This document shows, one piece after another, positions 45,184 through 53,776 of a stretch of DNA of 64,000 nucleotides. Position 1 is the first letter of the stretch. Each line of letters opens with the position of its first letter. Below the pieces are notes generated by a model. The model saw nothing but the letters and a program-made list of their open reading frames with translations. It ran no database searches and had not been told where the DNA came from. Position numbers and translations under genes: made by a program. The DNA lies in assembly GCF_040580765.1 (NCBI RefSeq), contig NZ_CP158687.1, forward strand, positions 3,217,785-3,281,784. Direction: 5' to 3'. This DNA comes from Lentibacter algarum. Its GTDB lineage: Bacteria; Pseudomonadota; Alphaproteobacteria; Rhodobacterales; Rhodobacteraceae.

Positions 45184-45666
45184 ATGGCAGACGACGATAC
45201 GCCAGAAGAAGAGCCAAAAAAGAAATCAAAGCTCCCGCTGATTATAGGCTTAGTGCTGGCTCTTGTGGGCGGCGGCGGTGGCTTCTTTGCGGTCTACTCA
45301 GGTATGCTATTTGGCGCTGAAAGCCATGAAAAAGAGGCGGAAATTGAGCATCTGGAGAAGCTACCTGACATCGCTTTTGTGGAAGTTGATCCGCTGACTG
45401 TTTCGCTGCTGGACGATGGTCGAGACAGGTTTCTGAGGTTTCGGGCGCAACTTGAAACTCCTGGCCGCTATGAGGCTGACGTCGAAAAACTGCTACCGCG
45501 AATCACGGATGTTCTGAACAGCTATCTGCGCGCAGTTGAACTTGACGATTTGAAGAATGCTTCAGCGCTCGTGCGTTTGCGTGGACAGATGTTGCGCCGT
45601 GTGCAGCTGGTTGTTGGGGAGGGCAGGGTAAATGATCTGCTGATTATGGAATTTGTTCTGAATTGA
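45184..45666 (+). CDS. fliL: flagellar basal-body protein FliL
   Basis: 160 residues. A Lys-rich N-terminus, one membrane helix (LPLIIGLVLALVGGGGGFFA) and the periplasmic FliL domain ending in INxxL-like VNDLLIMEFVLN. It supports the stator units. It opens the plus-strand run fliL, 45677 gene, motE-like, motA, TPR gene. Confidence 0.92.
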   Translation: MADDDTPEEEPKKKSKLPLIIGLVLALVGGGGGFFAVYSGMLFGAESHEKEAEIEHLEKLPDIAFVEVDPLTVSLLDDGRDRFLRFRAQLETPGRYEADVEKLLPRITDVLNSYLRAVELDDLKNASALVRLRGQMLRRVQLVVGEGRVNDLLIMEFVLN

Positions 45667-45676
45667 GGAAGATGTG

Positions 45677-46048
45677 ATGGAATTTTTGGCTGATGTTCTC
45701 TTGGTCGGCGGAGCTTTGGGGGCGGGCGTATATTGCTACGTTTTGGCGCGCCGTCTGGCTCGGTTTAATGACTTGGAGAAAGGCGTCGGGGGCGCAGTGG
45801 CCGTGCTGTCTGCGCAGGTGGATGACCTGACCCGAACACTGGAAACCGCACGGGTGACAGCTGCGGCGTCTACTGGCTCGCTAGACGGCTTGACGGATCG
45901 GGCTGAGAATGTAGCCCAGCGGTTGGAGCTTCTTGTGGCGTCTATGCATGATTTGCCGCAAGAGCCAATTCGGGCTGCTGGACCTGTAGCAGATGCGGTT
46001 GTGGAGCCGATCTTTATGCGGCGTGTGCCTGAGGAGCGGGCGCAATGA
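45677..46048 (+). CDS. uncharacterised flagellar-cluster membrane protein
   Basis: 123 residues. One N-terminal membrane helix (FLADVLLVGGALGAGVYCYV) followed by a helical region with heptad spacing (VGGAVAVLSAQVDDLTRTLE). It sits between fliL and the motE-like gene with an overlapping stop. No named family, but its operon position suggests a stator or basal-body accessory role. GTG 45674 is an alternative start. Confidence 0.7.
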   Translation: MEFLADVLLVGGALGAGVYCYVLARRLARFNDLEKGVGGAVAVLSAQVDDLTRTLETARVTAAASTGSLDGLTDRAENVAQRLELLVASMHDLPQEPIRAAGPVADAVVEPIFMRRVPEERAQ

Positions 46049-46638
46049 TGAAGTGGGTTGCTCCCCGCGCAGCACGCCCCCAGCGCGGCGCTTTGTTTAC
46101 GATCGCGGCTTTGCTTATTGGATCAGCCGTGCTTCGTATTGGCCTCACTGCCAGCGAAGCCATTGCCCTGGAGAAGTCACATACTCCCTCCGAAGTAAAA
46201 TCGTCTTCAGATACTGCTTGCGAAACAGTGGGCGACCTCGACGGTATGTTGGTTGCGTTTCGTGAGCGTGAAGAGCGCATTGCAACACAAGAGCTGAAGC
46301 TGCAAAAAAGAATGCAGGCTCTCGCGGTGGCTGATCAGAAAATCGATGAAAAGCTTGCTGCATTAACGAAAGCTGAGGCTGATTTGCGGGCAACGCTTGC
46401 TCTTGCTGACTCGGCCGCGGAAACAGATTTGACGCAACTCACAACAGTTTACGAAAATATGAAACCCAAGGATGCGGCGGCGTTATTTGAACAAATGGCA
46501 CCTGAGTTTTCTGCCGGATTTTTGGGGCGGATGAAGCCTGCTTCAGCGGCTTCAATTATGGCAGGGCTTTCGGCTGAGCGGGCATATTCAATTAGTGTTA
46601 TCCTAGCGGGCCGAAATGCGAACGTTCCCAAGGAGTGA
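46045..46638 (+). CDS. MotE-like flagellar chaperone
   Basis: 197 residues. An N-terminal membrane helix (GALFTIAALLIGSAVLRIGL), a coiled coil (REREERIATQELKLQKRMQA) and a C-terminal MgtE-N/FliG-like domain (YENMKPKDAAALFEQMAPEF..MAGLSAERAYSISVILA). This is the architecture of MotE, a periplasmic chaperone of the motor in Rhizobiales. It overlaps the preceding gene and lies just before motA. Confidence 0.8.
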   Translation: MMKWVAPRAARPQRGALFTIAALLIGSAVLRIGLTASEAIALEKSHTPSEVKSSSDTACETVGDLDGMLVAFREREERIATQELKLQKRMQALAVADQKIDEKLAALTKAEADLRATLALADSAAETDLTQLTTVYENMKPKDAAALFEQMAPEFSAGFLGRMKPASAASIMAGLSAERAYSISVILAGRNANVPKE

Positions 46639-46694
46639 GGCTTTTTTAACTTCCTGCGCAGTATAGTAGCAAGAACGTAACGAGGTGAGTGCAG

Positions 46695-47564
46695 ATGGTC
46701 GGTCTTATCGGGATTGCCGTAATTTTTATAATGGTTTTCGGCGGGTATATTCTTGCTGGAGGCAAGCTGGGCATTATTCTGAAGTCGCTGCCTTTCGAAA
46801 TGATGATGATTGGTGGAGCGGCTGTAGGAGCCTTTCTGATATCAAATGACATGGCGGCCGTTAAGCACACGCTCAAAGACATGGGTAAGGTATTTAAGGG
46901 GCCAAAATGGAAGCATGAGGACTACAAGGACTTGCTCTGCCTTTTGTTTGAATTGATCCGTCTTGCCCGAGCGAACCCTGTTGCGATCGAAGAGCATATC
47001 GAAGACCCAGACCAATCCTCCATCTTTTCCAAATACCCTAAGATTCTGACAGATCGGGAAGCGGTCGACCTTATAAGCGATACGATGCGTTCGGCCTCCA
47101 TGAACTATGATGATCCTCATCAAGTTGAAGAGGTTTTAGAAAAGCGTATGGACGCAAATTTACATCATGCGCTGCACTCTAGTCACGCACTTCAAACTGT
47201 CGCCGATGGCCTGCCTGCGCTTGGTATTGTCGCTGCAGTTTTGGGAGTGATCAAGACAATGGCCTCAATTGATCAGCCTCCTGAAGTGCTGGGTAAGATG
47301 ATCGGCGGCGCTCTTGTTGGGACATTTCTGGGGGTTTTTTTAGCTTACGGACTTGTTGGCCCATTCTCTGCAAAGGTGAAAACCGTTGTGGAGGAAGACG
47401 CGCATTTCTATCAGCTTATCCGCGAAGTTCTTGTCGCGAATTTGCATAATCACTCCACTAATATTTGTATTGAAGTGGGCCGTCAAAATACGCCATCTCA
47501 TTGCCGACCAAGCTTCACCGAACTTGAAGAGGCCCTGAAAGAACTTAAGCAGGGCGCAGCATGA
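46695..47564 (+). CDS. motA: flagellar motor stator protein MotA
   Basis: 289 residues. The N-terminal helix GIAVIFIMVFGGYILAGGKL, the cytoplasmic domain (FKGPKWKHEDYKDLLCLLFE), and the ion-channel helices (GLPALGIVAAVLGVIKTM; GALVGTFLGVFLAYGLVGP). It partners MotB at 28.6 kb. ATG 46695 follows GAGG; the frame opens at 46689. Its stop overlaps the next gene by four bases. Confidence 0.94.
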   Translation: MVGLIGIAVIFIMVFGGYILAGGKLGIILKSLPFEMMMIGGAAVGAFLISNDMAAVKHTLKDMGKVFKGPKWKHEDYKDLLCLLFELIRLARANPVAIEEHIEDPDQSSIFSKYPKILTDREAVDLISDTMRSASMNYDDPHQVEEVLEKRMDANLHHALHSSHALQTVADGLPALGIVAAVLGVIKTMASIDQPPEVLGKMIGGALVGTFLGVFLAYGLVGPFSAKVKTVVEEDAHFYQLIREVLVANLHNHSTNICIEVGRQNTPSHCRPSFTELEEALKELKQGAA

Positions 47565-49540
47565 AGCGAATATGGCTGGCTGTTTGCTTTGTGCTTCTCC
47601 CCATCGCGTCTGTTGGGCAAACAGTTACTGTGCGTGGTGGTGAGCATGACGGGTTTACACGCCTTGTGCTTGATCTGCCGAGAAAAGTCGCTTGGAGTAT
47701 TGTGAAAGAGGACGCGATGATCCTCACACTTGAAGGTCTTACGCCAAACTTTGAAGTTTCGTCTGCGATGCAAAGGTTGAGTGCTGGGCGTGTGTTGGCC
47801 GTCAATGTTGGGCAAGAGCCTGCCACTCTAGCAGTGGCTCTCAATTGCGAGTGCGAGGTGCAGAGTTTTTACGCCAGCCAAACAATGCTGGTTATTGATT
47901 TCTATGGGAGTCCTGGCGCCAATCCTGTGACAGGTGTCTCGCCCACGTCAGAAGAAAGTAACGTTGCGACCGTACAGCAACCTTCTCGTGACGTGTCTGG
48001 CTTTCAACTCCCCCTCATCTTACCGAACGATACTGCAAGCAAAACCCAGTCAATTGATATGGCAAATTTGGGAGCTGAGAGCTCCCAGCTGTTTGAAGAG
48101 CAGATTGATCGTGCTCGGCGTAGCCGAGATGTCGAGCGCAGTTTGTTGACGGAAATGGGCCGAGTCGCATCGCAAGGGCTTGTCGAGCCTCATTTGACAT
48201 TGCCTGAGGTTGAGAAGTTTCCGAAAAAAGCCGATCAGGACAGTATCGTAGAGAACGTCCCTGCGAGTCTTGCAAAGGTACCGGATGGGCAAAATATACG
48301 TGCCTTCTCCAGTGCAGACCGTGACTTCTTGTTGTCTCAAGAAACCTTAATTATTAACCGCAACGGCCAGCGTTGTATGGAGGACGAGCTGCTTGCGTTG
48401 CAAGACTGGGTAAGTGACGAGGGCTTTGGAAAGCAGACAGGCATGTTGCGGACGCAGCTCTTTGGTGAGTTCGACAAACCAGATCCCGTTGCGGCACAGA
48501 CTCTGGCTCAGGCGTACATAGGCTACGGCCTCGGAATAGAGGCGGCTCAAGTATTAAACGTAGTCGTTTTGCAAGAAGCGAACACGTATCTTTTTGCGAT
48601 GGCAGACATTGTTGAAGATGGAGTCCTGACTGGTGAAATGCCAGCGACTTGGTACCTAGATTGTGAGACGCCTGCCTCATTCTGGGCTCTGCTGGCTGGA
48701 GCGCAAACAAGGTCTGACATGCCTTTAAACAAATCGTCTGTGATCCGTAGTTTCAGCGCACTGCCCGCTCAGCTTCGAGCCCATCTGGGCCCATTTCTGA
48801 CTGCCCGATTGCAATCGATTGGAGAGGAAAGGCTGCTATCAGATGTCGTGCGCCATATGGAACGCGGTCAGCCTGACGACGTCATAAATGTAGCGCTGGT
48901 ATCCGCTCAGGCAGAGTTAGTCGCGGGAGAACCAGAGAGTGCGGCCGGAGAGCTTGAAAAGGTGATTGCAGCCAATCGTGAAGATGCGCCCAAGGCTTTG
49001 GCTCAGAAGATTGATATGCTCGTCGATCAGGAAGCAAGTGTGCCTGTTGGAGACATCGATTTGATTGAAGCTTTCGCACTTGAATATCGGCAAGATCCGA
49101 TTGGTCCAAATCTCGCTCTTTCTGCTGTGCTGGCGAGGGCCTCCGCCGGAAATTTTGACGAAAGTTTTTTGGAGTTGGCCCTTCTGACTTCTAAGGTCGA
49201 GCAAGACAAGTTAATCGATTCTGCCAGTTTTGTTTTGACTCGTTTGAGCCAAACGCCAGATGATGTTCTTTTTTTGGAGTATGCTTTTTCACCTGAAGCT
49301 GAGAAGCTTCAATTTTCGAGCGTAGCAGAACATGAGGCTGCACGTCGTTTGATTGATCTTGGGTTTGCGGGTCGTGCTTTGGTTTATTTGTCATCGGCGA
49401 CTCAGCCAGAGATGGGGCGAGAGCGCAAACTGTTGCGAGCGGAAGCGGCTCTAGGGCTTGGACGGATGCGTCAAGCAGAGGCGGAACTTCTTGGACTTCA
49501 TGGTACGGATGTTGAAGCCTTGCGTGTAAAAGCTGTCTGA
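47561..49540 (+). pseudogene. AMIN-like/TPR protein, 3' end cut off by an insertion sequence
   Basis: A signal peptide (MKRIWLAVCFVLLPIASVG), an AMIN-like beta domain (VTVRGGEHDGFTRLVLDL..), a coiled linker and TPR-like repeats toward the end (LLRAEAALGLGRMRQAEAEL). The host frame meets the IS left end at 49534, and the stop at 49538-49540 is IS sequence. The last repeat is left incomplete, so the protein is almost certainly shortened. Coupled to motA by a four-base overlap; probably an envelope factor for the flagellar motor. Confidence 0.75.
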
Positions 49541-49618
49541 CGTCAGCCCCTGCTGGACAGATCTGAGCATTTGAACAACGGAGGATTTCTGGTTCATCTT
49601 ATCGATTAGGAGATCGAG

Positions 49619-49993
49619 ATGACAAAGAAGCCTACCACATCGAAAGATGCCGCCGACAAGGTGGTTAAGAACATCCGCCGCAAGACACGGCAAACTTATT
49701 CAGCGGAGGAGAAGATCCGCATTGTTTTGGCAGGTCTGCGTGGCGAGGAAAGTATTTCTGTGTTGTGCCGTCGTGAGGGGATCGCTGAGAGCCTGTATTA
49801 TAGCTGGTCTAAGGAATTCCTTGAGGCAGGCAAGCGACGTCTGTCTGGGGACACTGCGCGTCAGGCGACGTCGCCAGAAGTGAAGGAGCTGCGTTCAGAG
49901 TCGCTGGCATTGAAAGAGTGCGTGGCGGATCTGACTCTTGAAAACCGGCTGCTCAAAAAAAGCATGACAGGAAATGGGGGATACGAGGAATGA
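49619..49993 (+). CDS. IS3-family transposase OrfA
   Basis: 124 residues. A basic N-terminus, a helix-turn-helix (EEKIRIVLAGLRGEESISVL, CRREGIAESLYYSWSKEF) and a C-terminal leucine-rich helix (LTLENRLLKKSM). It overlaps orfB by four bases (ATGA), so coupled re-initiation is possible. Apparently intact. Confidence 0.9.
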   Translation: MTKKPTTSKDAADKVVKNIRRKTRQTYSAEEKIRIVLAGLRGEESISVLCRREGIAESLYYSWSKEFLEAGKRRLSGDTARQATSPEVKELRSESLALKECVADLTLENRLLKKSMTGNGGYEE

Positions 49994-50970
49994 GGTATCC
50001 AGCATCCGAGAAGCTTGAGATCATCCGCACCGTCGAAGGCTCACACCTGCCAGTCAAACAGACGCTTGATATGCTGTGCATTCCGCGCAGCACATTTTAT
50101 CGATGGTACGATCTTTATCTCGATGGTGGTCTGGACGCGTTGGCGGATCATTCGCCGCGTCCCAAGTCTGTCTGGAACCGTATCCCAGACGTCAGGCGCG
50201 ATGATTTGATCGAGTTTGCATTGGAGCACGAGGCGTTGTCGACACGCGAGCTTGCCGTCAAATACACGGATGAGAAGCGGTATTTTGTCTCTGAATCATC
50301 AGCTTACCGCATTCTAAAAGCAGCTGACCTGATCACTGCGCCTGATTATGTGGTGATCAAGGCTGCTGACGAGTTCACAGACAAAACCACAGCTATCAAC
50401 GAGATGTGGCAGACTGATTTTACCTACTTTAAGATCATCGGCTGGGGCTGGTATTATCTGAGCACAATCCTGGACGATTACAGCCGCTACATCATTGCAT
50501 GGAAACTCTGCACAAATATGCGTGCTGAGGACGTAACAGACACGATCGAGCTGGCATTGGCTGCATCCGGTTGTGATCAAGCCACTGTTCGGCACAAGCC
50601 GCGCCTGCTCAGCGATAACGGCTCCTGCTACATCTCTGGCGATCTGGCTGAGTGGCTGGAAGGGCAAAGAATGGATCACGTTCGCGGAGCACCGCTCCAC
50701 CCGCAAACGCAAGGTAAGATCGAGCGCTGGCACCAGACCATGAAGAACCGTGTTCTGCTGGAAAACTATTACCTGCCCGGCGATCTCGAGCGTCAGATCG
50801 GGGCTTTTGTCGAGTATTACAACAACCAGCGCTACCACGAGAGCCTGAACAACGTCACACCCGCTGACGTCTACTTCGGGCGCGACAAAGCCATTTTGAG
50901 GGAAAGGGAGAAGATCAAAAGCCAAACAATCCGCCAACGCCGCTTGCAACATCAAAAACAAGCAGCATAA
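49990..50970 (+). CDS. IS3-family transposase OrfB
   Basis: 326 residues. An N-terminal helix-turn-helix (TLDMLCIPRSTFYRWYD) then the DDE integrase core: Asp in WQTDFTYFK, Asp in LLSDNGSCYIS, Glu in QTQGKIERWHQTM. Intact, so the element may still be mobile. Confidence 0.92.
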   Translation: MRYPASEKLEIIRTVEGSHLPVKQTLDMLCIPRSTFYRWYDLYLDGGLDALADHSPRPKSVWNRIPDVRRDDLIEFALEHEALSTRELAVKYTDEKRYFVSESSAYRILKAADLITAPDYVVIKAADEFTDKTTAINEMWQTDFTYFKIIGWGWYYLSTILDDYSRYIIAWKLCTNMRAEDVTDTIELALAASGCDQATVRHKPRLLSDNGSCYISGDLAEWLEGQRMDHVRGAPLHPQTQGKIERWHQTMKNRVLLENYYLPGDLERQIGAFVEYYNNQRYHESLNNVTPADVYFGRDKAILREREKIKSQTIRQRRLQHQKQAA

Positions 50971-51043
50971 TCAATCACACGAACGAACCAGAGCCTCCTG
51001 TGCTCAAGCCGATCTGATGTCCAACTTTATATGACGACGGACA

Positions 51044-51139
51044 GATTGCAAGGCGAGAACGCTTGTCACCGTTCTCAATAACCGCACCGTTGATCAAGAC
51101 GCGTTCGCGTGGCCCTAGTTTCAGAATAAGTCCGCTCAT
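51044..51139 (-). pseudogene. flbT: flbT remnant (first 32 codons), truncated by the IS
   Basis: The host part reads SGLILKLGPRERVLINGAV then IENGDKRSRLAI, the conserved start of FlbT, the post-transcriptional regulator that binds flagellin mRNA. At 51043 the frame passes into the IS and stops at 50975 after 22 foreign codons. The rest of flbT (normally ~130-150 codons) is absent. Its start overlaps the flaF stop by four bases, the normal flaF-flbT arrangement. Confidence 0.88.
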
Positions 51140-51510
51140 TTTGAGCCTCCGCCAGCTAAGCCGCGCATTATGGCTGCATTGATTTCGATAAGAGGCGCGA
51201 CGCTTGCGCCTGATCTCAATACCTTTGGGGAGTAGTTCTGAGTGAACTCCGCTAAGTAAAAAATGCGGGCGCGTAAATCTTTTGAGAGCGTGTTGCCGTC
51301 TCCAGCAACTTCCGTTGCAAGGATCGTCCAGAGCTTTCGATTCTTATGAATGGCATCGGCTAGAGCAGGGAAACCTTGCTTGCCTTGCAGGGCGGCGGTT
51401 CTCAGATTGTTAGTGATTTTGGAGAAAACTTCGTATTCTGTGCCTCGATTGGTTCGAATTGGTGCATTTTGGGTCGTATAGCCCGCGATGGCTTGGGAGT
51501 GGGCGTTCAT
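51136..51510 (-). CDS. flaF: flagellin-assembly regulator FlaF
   Basis: 124 residues with the FlaF pattern (YEVFSKITNNLRTAALQGKQ, NRKLWTILATEVAGDGNTLS, DLRARIFYLAEFTQ). It promotes flagellin synthesis or secretion and normally opposes FlbT. It lies 86 bases downstream of the flagellin gene on the same strand and stays intact although flbT is broken. Confidence 0.92.
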   Translation of the reverse strand: MNAHSQAIAGYTTQNAPIRTNRGTEYEVFSKITNNLRTAALQGKQGFPALADAIHKNRKLWTILATEVAGDGNTLSKDLRARIFYLAEFTQNYSPKVLRSGASVAPLIEINAAIMRGLAGGGSK

Positions 51511-51596
51511 TGCTCAGCCTCGTCGTTATAATTCTTATGTGACACGCGATTCTAGATTGGGTGCGCAGCTTCCTGCGCACCCAAGAGCTATTCCTG

Positions 51597-52811
51597 TTAG
51601 CGGAAGAGCGAGAGCAGAGCTTGCGGTGCCTGGTTCGCAATTGAGAGCGATTGAACACCGAGTTGCTGTTGGACTTGAAGGGCTTGCAGACGCGCTGAGG
51701 CCTCTTCCATATCGGTATCAACCATCGCTCCAATGCCTGACTTCAAAGAGTCTGTCAGACTGGAAATGAAATCAGCTTGCGTGTTAATACGTCCCTCGGC
51801 GGAGCCAAATGAAGCGGCCGCATTGATTGCTGTGCCAATCAGCGTTTCGATTGAACCCAGAGCAGCTGTGGCGCCAGAAGAGCTTGATACGTCAATCGCT
51901 GTCAATGCGCCGAGGCCACCTGCGTTGGCGTTCATGAACTGGCCACTCACGGCAAGGCTTGTCGCGCCGTTGTTTGTAATTGCCAACTCGCCGGGAGTAC
52001 CACTGTCATAGTCTACAGTAACGTCGAGCCCTGTTGCTTCGATTGCGGTCTTTAGGCCCAAGGCAACAACATCGCGTGTTGTCGTTGAAGCAACGTCTTC
52101 AGCAGTGATCGTGTAAGAGATATCTGTATCGCCGAGGCGCATCGAAATGCTATCTCCTGCTGCGAATGCTGTTGTTGCGATTGTAATCGCGGCATCATCC
52201 GCTGCGCCACCTGTTGCATCAAGTGCAAAGCCAAAGCTATCAAGAGTAGCTGAAACGCCGTTTGTTGCTGCGCCTGTCACGAACGCTGCCTTTGCAGTAT
52301 AGCCCCCTGTTGAGAGGTTCTGTCCGGTAACGGCAATGTTGCTCGCATCTACGCCTGAAGAAGACCGGTCTAAAGATGACAGCACGTTGACCGAGGCTGT
52401 TGTACCATCTACAAGGTTCAGACCGTTGAACTGAGCCGCTGACACAACAGATGCGATCTGTTCTTTGAGCGCAGTAACGTCAGTGTTGATTTTTGTTCGG
52501 TCAACGTTTTCGCCTTGGGCCGCTACGATCTTGGTTTTCATATCGGTCAGAAGATCAGTGATCGTCTCGGCCGCATTTCTAGCAACGGCGACTGAAGATT
52601 CACCGAGTGCTAGGCTGTCTGAGATGGCTTTGAAGCCGTTTACGTCTGATTCCATAACCTTTGAAATCGCCCAGACAGCGGAGTTGTCTTTTGCTGAACT
52701 GACGGTTTTGCCAGTTGAGATTTGGCTTTGCACATCTGAGAGATTTGAGTTGATACCCTTCAGGGTTTGAAGAGCGACCATTGCACTGTTGTTTGTCAGA
52801 ATACTTGACAT
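51597..52811 (-). CDS. fliC: flagellin
   Basis: 404 residues. The N-terminal D0/D1 helices (SSILTNNSAMVALQTLKGIN, GKTVSSAKDNSAVWAISKVM) and the C-terminal ones (MEEASARLQALQVQQQLGVQ, QAPQALLSLFR) enclose a variable Ala/Thr-rich middle. ATG 52811 is preceded by AAGGAAC; the open frame reaches 52850. The ~200-base stretch before it has no gene and would hold the promoter and the leader that FlbT normally binds. Confidence 0.95.
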   Translation of the reverse strand: MSSILTNNSAMVALQTLKGINSNLSDVQSQISTGKTVSSAKDNSAVWAISKVMESDVNGFKAISDSLALGESSVAVARNAAETITDLLTDMKTKIVAAQGENVDRTKINTDVTALKEQIASVVSAAQFNGLNLVDGTTASVNVLSSLDRSSSGVDASNIAVTGQNLSTGGYTAKAAFVTGAATNGVSATLDSFGFALDATGGAADDAAITIATTAFAAGDSISMRLGDTDISYTITAEDVASTTTRDVVALGLKTAIEATGLDVTVDYDSGTPGELAITNNGATSLAVSGQFMNANAGGLGALTAIDVSSSSGATAALGSIETLIGTAINAAASFGSAEGRINTQADFISSLTDSLKSGIGAMVDTDMEEASARLQALQVQQQLGVQSLSIANQAPQALLSLFR

Positions 52812-53019
52812 GTCTTGAGTTCCTTTTGACACGAGGCGCTTTGCGCCCACCTAAAGTTCGCCCTGTTTGGGGCGGGTTATGCCGTTCTGACGTGTGCAGC
52901 CGCGTAGCATTACCAAGCTGCGCCACCCGATTATCGGATGCAGGAACATCATGCTGTTGTAGAACCTAACGAAGTCCTAATAGCGCTCGCCGAAGTCTTC
53001 CGCATTTGAGATAAAACTC

Positions 53020-53379
53020 TCACGCTCGCTTCTCCAATGTGGTTTTCTGACTGCCGCGAATTGTCTGCTTTTGGCCGCGGGCGTCATAGGTCTCCAAACT
53101 CTTGCGGACCTTTTGTAGAGTCGAAAGTCTATTGGACACAGATTTGATCCCTCGCGTGGCGCTTTCGAGCATGGCTTGGTTTCGAATGGCTTTGGCTTGG
53201 AGCGCTTGGAGCGCACCGATCTCCGTGAAGGGAGCGGCATTGAGGGCATCGATGAGGGATTGCTTTTGTTCGAGCAGTTTGACCAATGCATCAAGTTTGC
53301 CGTTCACGAGGGCATTGTGCTCTTTTTCGAGCAATGACTCAATTTGACTGACGAGATCATTCGGTGTGCGATTGCGCAT
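53020..53379 (-). CDS. FlgN-like flagellar chaperone (tentative)
   Basis: 119 residues, all helical, with a charged amphipathic pattern (LVSQIESLLEKEHNALVNGK, LDALVKLLEQKQSLIDALN) typical of FlgN-type secretion chaperones for FlgK/FlgL. Its start overlaps the flgJ-like stop. The family call rests on fold-like pattern and context. Confidence 0.6.
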   Translation of the reverse strand: MRNRTPNDLVSQIESLLEKEHNALVNGKLDALVKLLEQKQSLIDALNAAPFTEIGALQALQAKAIRNQAMLESATRGIKSVSNRLSTLQKVRKSLETYDARGQKQTIRGSQKTTLEKRA

Positions 53380-53662
53380 TTTGTCTCTCCTTTAATGCGT
53401 TGAAAATGGACTCGGCGAGGCCAATGCCGCCCCGGTCGACAAGGTTTTTGGCGTGTGCTTCAGCCAAGAAAGATGCGAAGTGCTCTTCACCTGCTCCACC
53501 GCCGAAGGCCTCACGTGTTTTGCCAACGCCAGCTGCCTTGAGCATCTCTGCAAGAAAGCTGGCTTCCAAGTTTTTGGCAGCTTCGTGGAGTTTTTGTGTT
53601 TGCCCAGTTGATCGCTCAGGCATTGTGCCTAGGCTAAGCGCGAGGGCTTTCAAATCTGTCAC
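53357..53662 (-). CDS. FlgJ-like rod-binding protein
   Basis: 101 residues. The start GTG 53662 is chosen because GGAGGT lies six bases upstream; the open frame extends much further without support. The core NLEASFLAEMLKAAGVGKTR, then GGGAGEEHFASFLAE and GIGLAESIFNALK match the N-terminal rod-binding domain of FlgJ; the muramidase half is absent, as is usual in alphaproteobacteria. Confidence 0.8.
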   Translation of the reverse strand: MTDLKALALSLGTMPERSTGQTQKLHEAAKNLEASFLAEMLKAAGVGKTREAFGGGAGEEHFASFLAEAHAKNLVDRGGIGLAESIFNALKERQNAQSHTE

Positions 53663-53776
53663 CGATTTACCTCCAATTCTTTGGATAATCTCGTTTGTAG
53701 GCTGCAAACGGTAAAGATGTGGTAACCGCTGTATGGGATTGTCTAGGCGTAGGAAGAATTCCCGAGGCCTAAATAG

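Larger units (their letters stand above)
49534..51043 (+). mobile_element. IS3-family insertion sequence without target duplication, 1510 bp
   Basis: The ends pair as TGTCTGACGTCA (49534 inward) and TGTCCGTCGTCA (51043 inward, other strand), with TGGACA matching again 20 bases in. It contains orfA and orfB. The flanking bases (..AAAAGC and GATTGC..) show no direct duplication. Both neighbouring genes are cut at the IS edge and the missing halves are absent, so the element probably marks a deletion. Confidence 0.88.

Noticed and set aside
52868..52930. tRNA-like sequence in the flagellin leader (minus strand)
   Set aside because: A D-arm-like GTGGCGCAGCTTGGTAATGC and a GGGTGG/CCGCCC pairing are present, but there is no T-loop (GTTCRA) and no clean anticodon stem.
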